From positions 1,798,001 to 1,862,000 of the forward strand of contig JAALGZ010000004.1 of assembly GCA_015227615.1 (NCBI GenBank): DNA of 64,000 nt. Reading direction: 5' to 3'. The position numbers were made by a program, and so were the translations under genes. Of this stretch, positions 1 through 13,830 are shown piece after piece. The DNA is from Labyrinthula sp. Ha (Eukaryota; Sar; Bigyra; Labyrinthulida; Labyrinthulaceae). The stretch's first letter is position 1. Every line of letters starts with the position of its first letter. The notes under the pieces were generated by a model, which had not been told where the DNA came from, did no database searches, and saw only the letters and a list, made by a program, of their open reading frames with translations.

Positions 1-3000
1 ATTTTAGTTTTGCTTTCATTACCATTATATTATCACTAACCAAGCAATATTGTTACGGGAGAATCAGATTCAATCAATAAGAGAAGTATTAAAGAAAACT
101 GGGAACAATTTCTCTAAAACTCAGGTTTGATCCCTAGCACCTTGAAGTAATGAATATGAAATTTCACTGTAGCCGTTCCTTGGAGAACCCAGAGTAGGAA
201 CCACTTGCTAAAATTAAGTCATAAAGGAAGAAAAAAAGAAAAAAATCTTATAGAGTCTGAATGAATCAAATATTGTGAAGACATCTCAGAAAAAATGAGC
301 TTAATACTAGAAGCAAAGGTTGAATGTATGGAGTTAACTCAAGGTCTTACTGTGAAAAACTGAAAGCTCGGCAAAGTATCCCTACTTGGGTTTGCGCAGA
401 CAATAATGCAAATAATCCCTCCTGGGTTGCTATAGTGCTACAATTTATCATGTTGCCATAACTTCTCTACAGATCAAGAACCATAAAACTGGATGCAGAG
501 TTAAGCACATTGCTCTTTTCATCAGAACTCCGTTATGTTTCATTTTCGGCGTGGAATATGTGCACCAATTGTGTATTCTGAGAGTTTTTTCAAGATTTGA
601 AGATGCATGGCTGCCCAAGGTTAACTGAATCGGTACACATTCCGCTATTGTTCTATGTTTGAATTCAGAGTTTGAGTAACTGATAATCAGTACTTTCTGA
701 ATTGTATCTTCGTCACCAATCTCTGCTGCGCTTAAAATTGCGCTCAAAAGAAAACTCTTTAGGTAGTTATTGATGATTCTTATTACGCTAAAAGTAGGCC
801 AGTTTCTTAAAACTTATAAAACTTTGATTTTTTTCTATGTGAAGAGACTGATATATTGTTTTCCATATCCTAGATCATAAAACCAACACCGGGAAATCTG
901 TCACTCTGTTTCCCGTAACAATCTTTCCCGAATGTCCATCCGGGAATGGAAACCTGTAGCAGACCCAATCTATTAACCCATTCGTCAATCATCTCTTTCT
1001 ATATCCGGGATTTGTTAGCATGAAACTGGCTAAAACGATTTCCAAAATGATATTACATTTTGTCTTGGTCTTCGTAATTAGGTGGAGGGTTAACTAAAGC
1101 TACAAACGGTAGTACACGGTAAGAAAATAGGATTAGAATCAATTACCGTTAATAAACGGTAGTATATCCCATAATTTCTGGATTTCCGGTAATTTTTCAA
1201 ATTCGATAAATTCGTTTCATTCTTTTCTTGAACAAGTTTTGTCTTAAAATATTATTGATAAAATTTCAATCAATTGAAAACTCACTTAAATAAAGGTTAA
1301 GCTCATAAGAAATAGAACATTCTAAACTTTTTGCTTTAACCTGGTGGTGCGGGTTCCCATCCTTTTTTAACCATTGAAAAACATTGCTTCATGGTTTCTA
1401 GTTGTTTTATATTTGGGGTAAATAATCACTATTCGTATTACTGAAAGTTAAATGAATGAATTTCTCTAATCGAATGAAGATCGCCTGTTTTAACATCGTG
1501 TTTTCACAACTTTCTGTTGACGAATTCCCTTAACCTTAGATTAAGTGCCTCTGATAAGAAGAACGATGTAGTCTTACACATTAACTGAGAGTGGCAACAG
1601 CTAGCAGCAGACAACCATGGTGGAAGCTGCTACAGACAATGCTGGTTTTCTTTTTATCAAAATGACTCCTTCGTTTCTGTTTGGTTTCTATTTTCTCGTT
1701 CGCACCGCTTGTATTTATCAGTTTTCTCTTAACCTTGTTTCGTTTTAACTTCAAGTAGCAAAACAAGTAGACTTTGACGAATATCCCAAAGGGATAAAAC
1801 ATAACGTTATACTATACGTTACAGTACTATAACGGTACATGTCCTCTACTCAAACCTATTTAACGGTAACTAACGTTAATTTATCTTAATGGTAATAAAT
1901 AATATATACCGTTAAAACGCTTCTGTTATCGAACCCTATTTGATAGTTGTGATGATATTACATTACCATAACTTAGGCTAACTCAATGAAATTTAAAATT
2001 CATGCTATATGCATATATTTCTTACACTCTTACAAATACCAAGACAATAAGAAAGTCATTATACCGTGAATACGGGTGTGTTTCTGAGTTTGAAAATACT
2101 ACGCGTAGTCATATTACTAGGTCTCAATACCGGTGGACAGACATGCCCAAAAAATTTTACTATATATATATAGATTAGTGCCCTACTCGGGCAAGGTTAA
2201 TAAGGCGGGACAAACCTTTTTGAATAATATAAATAAAGTAAAATTTTGGGCTTTGAAAGTTAATAGTCTAAAATATATGAGTTACGAACAACAACATATT
2301 TGTTCACACGAAAGGGTTTCTAGGAGGCTGTGAGACTTCGGAAACAAAGATTTTTTTTTGTTTCTTAGAAGGTTAATGATGCTATCATATTTAAGCTTAA
2401 CTTCATATTAGAGCGTATAAAGGAGGCAAAACAGAGATTTTTCTTGTCCAAGAACTAAACGTTGAGGGTTCAAAAGACTCCAAGGAAGAAGTAGAATCAA
2501 CAAAGACAAATGAAAATCGTTTTCCCCAAAGCAACCTTCTTTGTCTGCAGGGGTACTGATGTTCATGGTTGAAGAACTCACCAGCCGAGTTTATGAAACA
2601 AGAAGGATCAGTGACAGAATCCTACAACTGTTTGTAAAGTTAAGTCAAAAATGAATTATTATTCTTTGCAATTGTTAGGCCCCACAGTCCGGATTAGGAA
2701 CTGAGAGTTACTGAAAATTTTGTCTCAAAACTAGAACGCTCTATGAAGAACATTAAGTTTAATACTTATTGGTAATTCTAACGGACAAGTATCTAAAAAA
2801 AACTTAGATTTAAACAAGAAACCTGGATGTCTTATCAGAACAAATACTATTGAAAGGCTGCTATCAGATTTTCCAAGGAATTTCAAACAACCTATTAATA
2901 ACCATAAAGCTGTCACAGACAGGAAAGGTTCTAATCGGAAAATTTTATATTTCCTAATAAAATCCCAGTTTAATGATTAAGAAATAATCATGTTTAATGC

Positions 3001-3400
3001 AAAGAATGTAGCTGTTGTACGTTTGCTGAAATGTAAATTGGACATCTATAAGAAGATCTGTTTCAACATAAAGCATGCCTCTGCTGATCTTGAATTCGTA
3101 GTTGTCTAGGACCTTATCATAAAGCCCACATCGTTTCCATAACCTCCATCCAGAAACCTCGTCGATTTGTGAGTAATCTTTATGTTGTCGAGCAACTTGA
3201 TACTGGACTTCTAAAATAACTTAAATTTTACTCCTAATATTTGCAATACTTTCCTATACTAACAAACTTAGTTCCTTAAATAATAGAGGAACTTTCTACA
3301 ATGCAACTTATCAAACTGGAGGGAAGGCAGAAGTCCGTAAGAATAGCTAAACAGGTGGTCAGAGCATATAGTTGTTAGAATACTGCAGAACCAAAAGAGA
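1..3400. other. gene-poor AT-rich region
   Basis: No open frame here shows recognisable coding character; the frames present are short, lack a sensible start or are broken at once by stops. The noticeable structure is two clusters of an ACGGTA/TAACGTTA-type motif, near 1100-1195 and 1800-1920, listed separately. A short TA run lies near 2160. The part from about 2.5 kb onward may already be decayed mobile-element sequence leading into the LINE remnant, but I cannot assign it. Confidence 0.6.
1100..1920. repeat. two clusters of ACGGTA / TACCGTT motif
   Basis: The 11-mer AAACGGTAGTA occurs at about 1104 and again at 1154, with ACACGGTAAG, TTACCGTTAA and TCCGGTAATT between and beside them. A second group at 1802-1915 contains ATAACGTTAT, ATAACGGTACA, TAACGGTAACTAACGTTAAT and TACCGTTAAAA. 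AACGG/AACNG is the core bound by Myb-type proteins in general, so a regulatory or replication role is possible, but no gene start lies next to the clusters. What is seen is only the motif density; the function is a guess. Confidence 0.35.
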
Positions 3401-3689
3401 AAAAACACAAGTGCAAACTAGTCAAGGACAGTGTGAAAGAAACATCTAGAAGATGGCCTGAAATTGTAGCTAGCAAAATACAGCACTTTTTGGTGACCAG
3501 TATTGGTAGAAGGGTTTATAAACTTATCAATTTGATGAATACAATAAACAAAAAGTACATTAGAATGAGGCGACCCAAACTTCAGATAATCGTTAGCATG
3601 CATCTGAGGCTCAAAATGGTAAGAAACTATGGGTAGAAACAGCGACACCTTGTTCAAACATCAATTGAAATATTTCAAGCAAGAAAGGG

Positions 3690-5000
3690 ATCGTTGAAAC
3701 CTACCTAATTTAAAATTGAAAATCAACAACGATATTGTGAAATATTCACCTAAGCTTGAAGAAAGCAAATATACCATTAGATCATTCAACAAGAGTAGAG
3801 TGCCGGGAAAAGATGAAATATATTATGAGAAGCCAAGACTTCTTAAAGTTGTATAGAAAATTGTAACTCAGACTATCAACACATCTTCAGGAAAGGCAAG
3901 GCATCCCCAACGAACCAAAGGTAAAGTCTAATCTAGAAAGATCTCCCAAATCGATAAAAGGAAGAGGTCGATCAACGACCCTAACACTTCCTGTCCTGTT
4001 GCCTTTGGTCAATGCTATCTTTCCACTGTTTACGAAATTAGTTAACAATAGGCTAAGGTACATGATTCAAATACTTTCTACCTACCTACCATGTTGGATT
4101 CAGCAAAAATAGGCCACCGACTAATATAATAGAAATCTTTCAATAAGTCGTAAGGAAAGAGCTAACATGATATATTTGTTCTAAGTTTTTTTCTGGAGTT
4201 TTGAAGAGATATTGATAGCCTAGAACATGAATTCTTTCGAGTCTTGCTTTACGGGCATCGTTTATTTAAAAGAACGAGAAAGATGAGAAAAGGCTTATAT
4301 ATTTTGGTAACAATCAAAGCCATTGGAACGTACAGACTTTCTAAACATATTGATTTTCTGTCGGCAGTCTTGTAAACAGATCCTTTATCCCCAACCATAA
4401 CAATTCTTTGCCTAATTCCAACATGAAACACATGCAACAGAACAATCTCGGAAACCTATAAGTAAGTAACAGAAACTATAATTACCTTGCCTTCAGTGAT
4501 AATTATGTTGTATCATGCAAAATGATTATTATATACTCAGCTTTGTTTCTCAAATATAAAGGTAGAAAACCTCGCTGTGAACCAAATAGATACCGGGAAA
4601 ACCAAGAAAATATTGATTGGTCTTGCATATAGCGTCATTAACAGGATCCCTTACCATGACAAATACGACATTGTAGAACAAGTTTCTAAAAAAAGCTGCA
4701 ACGAATACTTTGATAATGAGCGGTCTCGCAAGAACTTCCAATGATCCCGGATCTGTGACATAGTTCTGAATAAGAGCCGGGGGGGGGACTTTTGCTGTGA
4801 AATAAGTAAAAAGATAACCTACACTAACTTGCAGCCACAAGCAAACCCAGTTCACGTAATCGGGTAAAGCCAGGTTGTAAAAGACTATGTTTATTTTGGT
4901 GTCAAGCACAGTAGTGCTAGTGTAGACTAACTAGCGCTAAATAGGAAAGTTGATATCTGCCAACTAAGATTATGCAGATATAAGAATTTTTCTTTTTTCA
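3690..5000 (+). mobile_element. decayed LINE (non-LTR retrotransposon) reverse transcriptase
   Basis: Blocks typical of a non-LTR reverse transcriptase follow one another in the right order on the plus strand but in different frames. At 3782 SFNKSRVPGKDEIYYE resembles the KAPGPDGI block. At 4029 FTKLVNNRLRYMI resembles the 'TKILANRLR' block, and at 4090 HVGFSKNRPPTNIIEI resembles the 'QxGFxxGRxxxxNI' block. At 4208 DIDSLEHEFFRVLLYG resembles the 'KAFDSVxHxxL' block. At 4871 QVVKDYVYFGVKHSSAS resembles the post-RT 'FxYLG' block. I see no intact YxDD motif, endonuclease or poly-A tail. The element may extend from about 3.4 kb to beyond 5.3 kb. It carries at least several frame changes and stops, so it is old and inactive. 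Clade not determined. Confidence 0.55.
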
Positions 5001-8000
5001 TTTCAATGTATAAGAAAATGCACCTGAATCTCATAATAACTACCATTCATACGCGACCGTTCTACAACGTTAGAAAGTGGTACATAAGCAGAAGCCTCAT
5101 TGCTAAATTAAAATAGAATTCGAAAAATATTAGGAAAGTAATTGACGACGCCCAAACTAATAGGTTCGGGATGGAAAAAGACGATTTTAGTGTATTAGAA
5201 CGTGATACCCATCGGAAAAGAAAGTATACTAGGGCAGCTAAGGATATCCTAGAGAACGAAGGGAAGCAACTTAGAACATATATACAAAGCGGCCCGACTA
5301 CACCCAAACAACCCAAAGTTATATAATTTGAAGAAGTACTGAATATCCAGAAGCTTAGTGATATCCGAACTCCTCATGAAGATGAATCGCCTCCCAATAA
5401 CTCATTCGCAAGTTGAACATTAGCAAGAACATACTGGTCTTCAAATTTTGAGCGATCTGGGACCATGTACCATCCTCTCCTAATTTGCCAAGGACCGTAG
5501 AAAGTAACCAGTTCCCATATCCCAGAAATCTCTCAAACTTTGCTAAGAAGAGCGAATCTTGTAGAATTACAATACAATGGTAACATCAGAAGTAGACACA
5601 GGTAACGTCCCCAATATTTCTCTTGCCTTCTAAGCATAGGTGATGTACTCCATAGCATGGAACAGCGAATGAAATGGCAATGGGGAATACATAACTATAA
5701 TAATCCTACAAACAACCTCTTCAAACTCAATCTTAATCTATGAAGGAAAATAATAATAAACCCAGTGCCACTTTGATGATACTCAGACTCCTCTAGAATA
5801 TCTGTAGAATGAATGGAGATCTCCCTTAACTCTCAAATGGATCCTTCTCCGCGATACTTATAACCAACGTAAATAGTACATGGCAGGACAAAATTGATTC
5901 GAAAACTAAACATCAAGCAACCTAAATCTAAGAAGAAACCAGGAAGAAGCATCTCAGGGATACTGATAACCAAAACATACAGGAAAGTCGGTATTCCTCT
6001 ACCAACCAATACCACTAATTTACCCTCGTTCCTTGACAATACAAACAAACGGATATTGTCACCAGAAAGTCATTTTCACTATAAACAAGAACTACTAAAC
6101 TTCACAAGCACCAGAGTTATTTTCATTCTTAAGTATTTCTTATGGTGCTTGACAAGTCATGTCTTATTGTACATGATACGTGAACTCGTCTATTTCCGAT
6201 AAATCCTATGAAATATTGCCTTTTGTGTTTATAATACAAACTGAGGCAATTTATATAATCCGTTAGAAAATCTCGAAGCCATATGTAATGTCAAGACCTT
6301 CTCACCTGGCGGGTAAATTTGAGGTAAAATTCATTTCAATAAGCAAATTAAATTTTAGGGAAAGGAAAACTAAAGCTGCAAGATAATATTATGGTAGCCA
6401 GCGAGACCAGTAAAATTCAAGGACCCTAAGACATAATCATGGAAATACATGCAATCTGAGGAAATGGGTAGTTAGAAAGAACGTGGTAAAACTAGGCGAG
6501 ATTCTACATTAGGATCCTCGCTTAGCTCAATCATAACGTAATCATTATCTAAATAAAGTGTCAGCCATAAGCAGTGGGTGTTATAAGAAAACATACCTTC
6601 TCTGTACTCTTTCCTTCCCCCTAGATTTGACTTTCAACAGGATAAAGAACACCGATGTTCAAATAACCACATCCAATAAAATATCTCATTGACCTTTAGC
6701 ATTTAACTAAGGTCTAGTTGCGCCGCGCTAATAGAATGAAGATCTCCAGTTTTTTACAACCAAACATCATGCACCTGAAGGTTTTATCTCCTAGAAACTG
6801 CAGAAAAAAAGGAAAAAGTATTGCTAACAAAATAATATTTTGATTTAAGCGACTTCATCATAGACGCTGATATGAGAACAGGCCTCACATAGTTTTACTG
6901 TGAATGGTATCTCGGTTATTTTAGAACAGAATTGCATATAAGTATCACAAGAATTCTCATTCTATTGATGGGATAAGACACCACGACAGCACCAAACACT
7001 AGTTATTTTACATAAAGCAAATAAGACAAGATACAAGCCCCATCAAGTAGCAAAACCAGTTAATATCAACGCTGAAAGTATTTAACATGTCACCAATTAT
7101 AAGCATAATGGAACTGTCACTGATATACAAGAATCAAACATAACTGCTATTATGACTAGAGAAAAACAGATTTAGTACTTATTAGGAAATTGTATAATAT
7201 CTTTTCTTAACCGGAGCTATAACTAAGAATAAGAAAAGGCTCAACAAGGCAATGAAAACTGTGTCAATCTTTTGCAACGCGAGAAAGTGGCTAGATTACA
7301 ATGATATCTGAAAGACTTTTATAATTTCCAGGAAGCTTAAAAAAAGCTACCTTAATTTTAACACTAAATTTTAAGACGTAGCGGCGAAGACATCAGTATA
7401 CTAAAAAGAAACAGGAACGAAAACATAGACACAGATCAACTGTTCCAGAGGCCTTGAAAAGCACTTCGCCCAGAAACGGGAATATCAAATACCCCACCCA
7501 AATTCTATCATACTACCTAAAAAGATGTTCGTCTTACTAGCTCTAAATATTCTGAATGGAATAGAAGCTTCCGTTAAATAATAACCACCAAAGTAAGACC
7601 AGCGGAACACTTAAGAAATTAGCCAAGAAGATACATCAACGTAGTCGAAACACCCTAGCTCGCCAATTCATTTTTCTGAAATGAAATACGAGTGTTACCT
7701 ATTAATCATGAAGGTATAAAAACCGCATAAGAATGACTCTAGAGGATTTATCAAGAACACTAAAACTAACTTGCATCTTTTCTCAAAAATATGGAGCCTT
7801 GGGCTATATCAACCTTAAGGAAATCCCAGATTAAAATTTTCTGCAAGCAAAGAAACGTATCTATATTGACCCGGGCGCAGAGGAACAAAGTGAAATGATG
7901 TAAAAACAAAAATTCTGATATGTTTGACAGGATTTATGTACATAGCAGTCCTAATAAAATCCTTCTAAAATAGACACGCAAACCATTTCGGCAACAGAGA

Positions 8001-11000
8001 AAAAACTTCTTAATTAAATGCCAAATACAAGAAACTTTATTTTCAGAAAATATAGAACTTGTTTTCACGATCTCCAATAAGCTAGTAGCTTGCAAGTATC
8101 ATTTACTCAATAGAACTTTCCTGCCCCTTATAAAACGCCCATGCCCAAATCTCAAGATTAAACAACGGAGATAAATTAATGTCAGAAAAAAGATTGGAAC
8201 TAAAGAATAGAGCCCGATATAGCATTAAAACCCATTAGTAGATATTCTTCTCATAATCAAAAAAAGGTTTCTCCTGAATCCTCCATATATAGCCAGTGAT
8301 GGATGTGTTGAACATCCAAGACATCTAAAGTAGCGGAAATAGTTTTAGTGCAGTTTAACCAGACATGGTAAAATAGAAGCAACAACCGGATCATAACTTA
8401 GAAAAATATTATTCCTCAGCTAGTTCCCTTTGAGTATCACGTGAATTATTTCACTTTCTCTTTAATACAATTTGGATTATCTTTAATTCAGATAGTGGCT
8501 CAACATAAATCCCGTGAAATTGGAGAGTTAACATTCTAAGCATTTGGTGATTGTGCCGTTCAAATCTCTCATAAATGCATAACATAGGCTTAGTGCTATG
8601 GCAGTAGTGATATGCACGGTAGCTAATTGCAGTAGTGACAGGATGGGCACTCGTATAATAGCTTAGACCAGACTTCTTTTATTGTAATGTTGCACTTGGT
8701 AGCAAGATTGTTGCTTCAATCGCATACTCAGCATAGAGAACTTTTTTACTCTATATAGATACTCGTAAAATCCCATATATCAAAGTAGCGGACAATACTT
8801 TTACCTAGATGTATGTATCTTAATTTCTATGAGTACTATAATCAAGTTCTGAGGGATTTCAAAAATTTTGAAGGAAGTCTCGAAGCTCTTACGGCCGTTT
8901 GGAATGAAATTGGTCAGAATAACTTACACTAGGGTTCGATTCATTACTAGATCCTCCTAACAGACCCCGTCAATGGTATTGAAATCGTACCAGTGGCCGT
9001 AGAATTGATCATAGTCTGGATGCAACATCATTTTTCTCTCACGACAATTTCCCAGATGGCGATGCCTAAGAAGATTGTAGTAATATTCCGTTTTATCATT
9101 GGGGGTGGTTCACTCTGAGTTATATGCAAAAACATGGAAAACTTTATTTGAGATATCTCAGAACAAGTCTTCATTGAAGGTTTTGAAGATTGCAACAAGT
9201 TCTATGGGAAGATAGAATATTCCAGGAAGTCAATTTAGTAAGTCTGAGGATCCTGGTTCTTGCCTTAAAGATTTTTTTCCAAGGGCAAATTTTCTGTCAT
9301 GGGTTTACTACAACATCAAAAATAGCTATATATAAATTACTTCTTAAAGTATACCAAACATCTGCTTAGATAGATAAGAAACAATCGTCTATTTCTGGCA
9401 CCATTTCAAGATTTGGGTTGACCTTAGTATTATCATACATTATCAGGTTTCTGCTAGATCTTTCAGGAAGCGATTGCAGTTAATTGTGGACTATTAGCCG
9501 CTTATTTACTCCAGAATTACCTAAGTTACACATAGTGCAATGGTTAATTCTTATCTTTTCAATACAAAAAATACAGTTCTATCATTTGAATTGTCATGTT
9601 CCTGTATTCCTGAATATTATATCAACTCAGGGTGAGATATTACGCAATTAAGAAATGTTCAAGAGCCATGTTCGATCTCTTCCAAAATTATGAAGTTTTG
9701 GTATGTTCTTGTGATAAATGGAGTCTGTATTTGTAATGTTTTCTACCAAGTAACAAATCGCAATTATTTATTTTTCTTCCAATCACATTATGTACTTTCA
9801 AATTACTAAAGTTTACGAAGTATGTGATTAAGAAGTTAGAAAATCCAATGCTTCTTTAAATACTACCTTTATTTTTGGTCAGTTTGGATATATAATTACT
9901 TTTCATAGGATCATCTCTATCAAGTCAAGAGGATAATGGAAAATTTTATTGTTTAACTTTATTTCGATTAGAGGAATGAAATCTGGGTTCAAACAATAAA
10001 TTAGACCAAAACTGTAACCATTTCTCGGTATTCATGCCAGGTTGCATACCTTCTAAAATTTTCATGCACAGTAACAACCATCTTTAGTTACTCGTTAGGT
10101 CTTCTCACATATACTATAGATGAAACAGCTCTCTCGAATCTCTTAATAGACTTATGGGACAGCTTAGTAATAAAAGAAACATGTTTTCCCCAGCATTAAA
10201 TCCTATTCAAAGTATTCATAGGATTCGGCAATTATTTTCTATTTTTAGACTTAGAAATAAACAAGAAACATATCCACTCAACTTAAATCTTATCACTTTT
10301 CAATACTGGTTTAAGTGGAACTGGGGATATTATCAGCTTAATTTCAAGGCCTTTGAGAAATGTATATAATTTAGCATTCGGGTATACTGTGCTATGAACC
10401 TGAAAGGTATCTAAGGCAATTTGTGGATTCAAAAGATTGCTTTGAGACCTGAAAACGTATCATCTTCTGCTATGAGAAAAAAGCAAAGGAAATATATTAT
10501 ACCATAAAAACCAAGAGTTCTTCAAAGAGAACTCATTCAGTTGCTCGATATTCAATTAACATGTAGAGCAACTATTATGTAACGAGTTTTTTAAGCCTGT
10601 AGATTGAAAGAAACAATATATATTACACTCTTCAAAATATACAGTTTACTATAAGATTTTAACATCTATTGCCAGGTTTCCTCTTACGAAGTTTTACTCT
10701 TAGTTTTATATTTATACATTCTGTTGAAGTAAAGAATATCATGTTAATCCATGTAGTAGATTTTTTTAATGATCGTGAGTCTGGTAATAAAATTTCAAGC
10801 CGATAAATTGCCGAAACATTTTTCTAGCTTAGTTAACATTACAAGCTTAAGTTGTATCTAAACCACAAAATTAAATCTAACTGACAGATATAATAAGATG
10901 GCTTTTGTTATTCATAGATACTATTTTATCTAGGTTTGGATTTCTCTAAAAAAATATTTTGTTTTGTCCTGGTCGCTTATTTCTTATTACTAAAACTATA

Positions 11001-12540
11001 GTAAAATTAAGCAGTTTCTCAAATAATTATTCATTGGTTCCTACAGAGTTTTAATTGTTTACTCGGCGGGTGAAAATGTGGCATAACTTTATCAATGACA
11101 TAAATTACAATAAAAATGTAAAATAAACGTTGCTTGGCTCATATGATACGTTGAGGCGCAGAAAACGAACCAACATTTCTCGTCACAAGTATTTCAACTA
11201 TATTTCCTCTAAAATAGAGTACATAATATTTTAAGCCTCTTTTGCACACCATGAATACTTTCCCATATTGTTTTATGGAAGTCACATTTCGTTTCACAAC
11301 ATTATTTGGAACGAATTGAGATAATACAACATAGATGCATAGAAAAGTGAAGTAACATTTTTGTATTAAGCACCGCAAGAGGCATTCTAAATTATTTTTT
11401 GAGACTCATGCTAATGCATTGAAACGTGAGTAAGTATATATTTTAAAGTCTGCCAAGAATTGATCATTTTCATCTTAATCTACCAAAGCTCTAATTCCCT
11501 TTTTGAATTAGACTTGATTCCTGAATACAGAAAATTGTTTTTCTTTATAGCTAAAACTCATATTCTGTATAGTTTGAATTTTATTAAGATGAACTTCAAC
11601 ATTGAAGTCACATTCGATTGTTCTTAACCTTTTCTCTATATTATGATTATGCATGAAAATCCATCATTCTGTCTTTACCAAGTAACATTTCTTCATCAGA
11701 ACGAATTTCTATGGTACGGTACCCTCCAAAGTTCCATGATGAATCCGAAATTTCGAAATGAATTACCTAAACAAAACTAATAGTAAGAATTGAGCTAAAC
11801 TTGGGAACTCACTCGGGCTTTTAAAGAAAGTTCCCAGTGGCCGAGTGAACTTGAGTTAGCTTCAATGAGCTTCTACACCACCGTTATACAGAAATAAGAA
11901 ACTCGTTGAGGAATTTGGTTTCCATGACTGGGCTTTGAGGACTCTTAGCATCTCAAAAATTTGTTCTGAGTGAGTTTGACTTTGAGGATTCTCAAGTCTT
12001 CAATAAAAATATATGCTCAGTCTGGAACCCAAAGGAAAACACAAGATAAATATTCTTGTCACATATAGGCGCGCTAAGAAGCTAATGAAGCAACGCTGAT
12101 GACATTTCCATATGAATAAGATTCTATTAATGAATACCAGTTCCCTTTAGAAGAGGGATTAATGCCGAAGGCAAACTATCAAATCTCCACCTATCAACAA
12201 TATATGTAGGAAGATATATTATTAAAACAGTCTAAAACGTTTTAGTTATCCTAAGATTATGCTCATAAAATACTAGAACTATTTTTTATGTGTTAACTTG
12301 CATCTGTAAATTATTATTTAGTGTAACATTGGGAGGAATTTTGGCAGTCAAAAATGTGTAAATCTTCATTTACTTCATATGATCTTGTATATTCCAGGAT
12401 TTTAACCATCAACCACACGGTTGAAAGAGCTAAATAGATAAAATTTGTTTGTTCTAAATTTTCTCACCTTTTTCCGAGCCCTATAAACTCCTTTCTTGCT
12501 GACTCCAAAGTTTTAGTTTAAATACGACTGGTAAAAACTG
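5001..12540. other. gene-poor AT-rich region, probably decayed repeats
   Basis: The first few hundred bases may continue the LINE remnant; a plus-strand frame near 5120-5320 reads as a basic, charged peptide and a 102-aa frame at 5894-6202 is rich in lysine, but neither matches a family I know. A frame near 8990-9350 has modest coding flavour broken by stops. The rest shows no gene, RNA or obvious repeat to the eye. Confidence 0.5.
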
Positions 12541-13370
12541 TTATGTTCTTGTGGAAATTTGTTCTAGCGCATGGAAGAGAAACTTATGTCATCGGTACCG
12601 GCCTGTCTTGATGAAGCAAAGATTTGGGTTGATCAAATATTTGCTTGAACAATTCTTGCGCAAAATGTTGTCGCAATTGACTTCAGCAAACTAAATTGAC
12701 ATAGTCATTAAGCACTATTGAAGCTTTAATGATTCTACAGTATCTCGGTCATTATGATGGGATGTTTCTAGTGCTTACTTGCACTATGATGCCAGCTATT
12801 ATTGGTCTCAATGGGTCTCGAATGTTATTAGTGTTGGTTTTTCACTGCATGCCTCAAATCACTCCAATCTTTCCAATACCTGATGTCACTAGAACTCACC
12901 ATGGAAACAGCAGTTGTCGACAAGAAGAGAGGACAATAGTCGTGTTTCTGGTAAAGTTGAGAAGCGAGCTTCATTCTTAAGTTGCTGAAAGAAGAAGGTG
13001 TTTACTAAATATTGGGTATTAAGGAATCATTTTATGAAAAAGGATGTAATGAGTATAAAAAACTATTGGGAGAAGTCGTGCAAATACTAATTTTTATTTT
13101 GCCTTTGACCGTGCCATGGACATTGAACCAACAATTGTTTCAATCATATCGAAGAAATAAGGTTTTAAGAATCTTAGAATGGAAAAACGTTTCAAAGAAT
13201 GTGAATATATTTTTAGTGCCCGTTTTTGCTAGTCAAGTGGCAAAAACAAAAGTAGGATTCATTTCCCTTAAAGGAAATGAAGAAACTAGAATTCAGCTTG
13301 TATCGCTGTTAAACAGTAGAAAAAATTATTATCCTAGTTTTGGCGTTTCCTTTTCTGCACACTAGGTTTT
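12540..13370 (+). mobile_element. possible second LINE reverse-transcriptase fragment
   Basis: At 12664-12690 the plus strand reads NVVAIDFSK, preceded in the same frame by LDEAKIWVDQIFA. This resembles RT motif A (VxxxDFSKAFD) with the residues that usually come before it. The following in-frame text has stops but keeps spacing like 'HxxLLxKL'. Downstream frames at 12729-12980 and 13012-13365 (83 and 117 codons) could be the remainder of the same element, but I recognise no motif in them. The call rests on one short motif and is weak. Confidence 0.25.
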
Positions 13371-13830
13371 TCCTTTCATGGTCTTTCAACTTAGAACAGT
13401 TTTGAGACTACTTTGTAAACACCGTTTCTTTGGTCTTGCTTTTTAACTCAACGACTTCACCCTTTGTAACTCGTCCCACTGCCTTCTTTGTCCCCTCTTA
13501 TTCTTTAGAAAGTTTTTATCTCATGGTTTTCTTTTTCGGATTTTAGAACGAAACTCGTCTGCCCAAGTAAATTCAAATCCGCAATGCACTTGCAATATAC
13601 AATATTAAACGAATAAAATACAGGACTATGTTTCGGTTAAAATATTTACTATTAAGAAAGAAGGCACAAAAATTCCGTTTCTATTTTATACTTGAATGAT
13701 TTGACTCACTCTTAAGTAAACAAAACTGTATTCAACCAGATACTTCCAATAACAGTTTACAACCCGCTAGAGGCGAAAAAAAGGTACCTCTAAAAGAAGT
13801 TTTGGTGAAAACAAAATAACACTCGATAAT
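13371..13830. other. upstream flank of the 251-aa membrane-protein gene
   Basis: There is no clear gene. On the minus strand about 13525-13437 encodes a short lysine-rich peptide (GTKKAVGRVTKGEVVELKSK...) bounded by stops, without a start codon or acceptable splice partner, so it was not called. The last part must hold the promoter of the gene starting at 13831, but no TATA-like box stands out within about 100 bp of its start. Confidence 0.4.

Noticed and set aside
4779-4787. Run of nine G within the LINE remnant
   Set aside because: Uncommon in AT-rich DNA but isolated, so no G-quadruplex can be drawn.
5894-6202. 102-codon plus-strand frame rich in lysine
   Set aside because: No motif or homologous family recognised and the surroundings look like decayed element sequence; not called as a gene.
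13437-13525. Minus-strand lysine-rich peptide GTKKAVGRVTKGEVVELKSK
   Set aside because: It has coding-like flavour, but it is only about 29 codons, has no start and no usable donor/acceptor to neighbouring frames.
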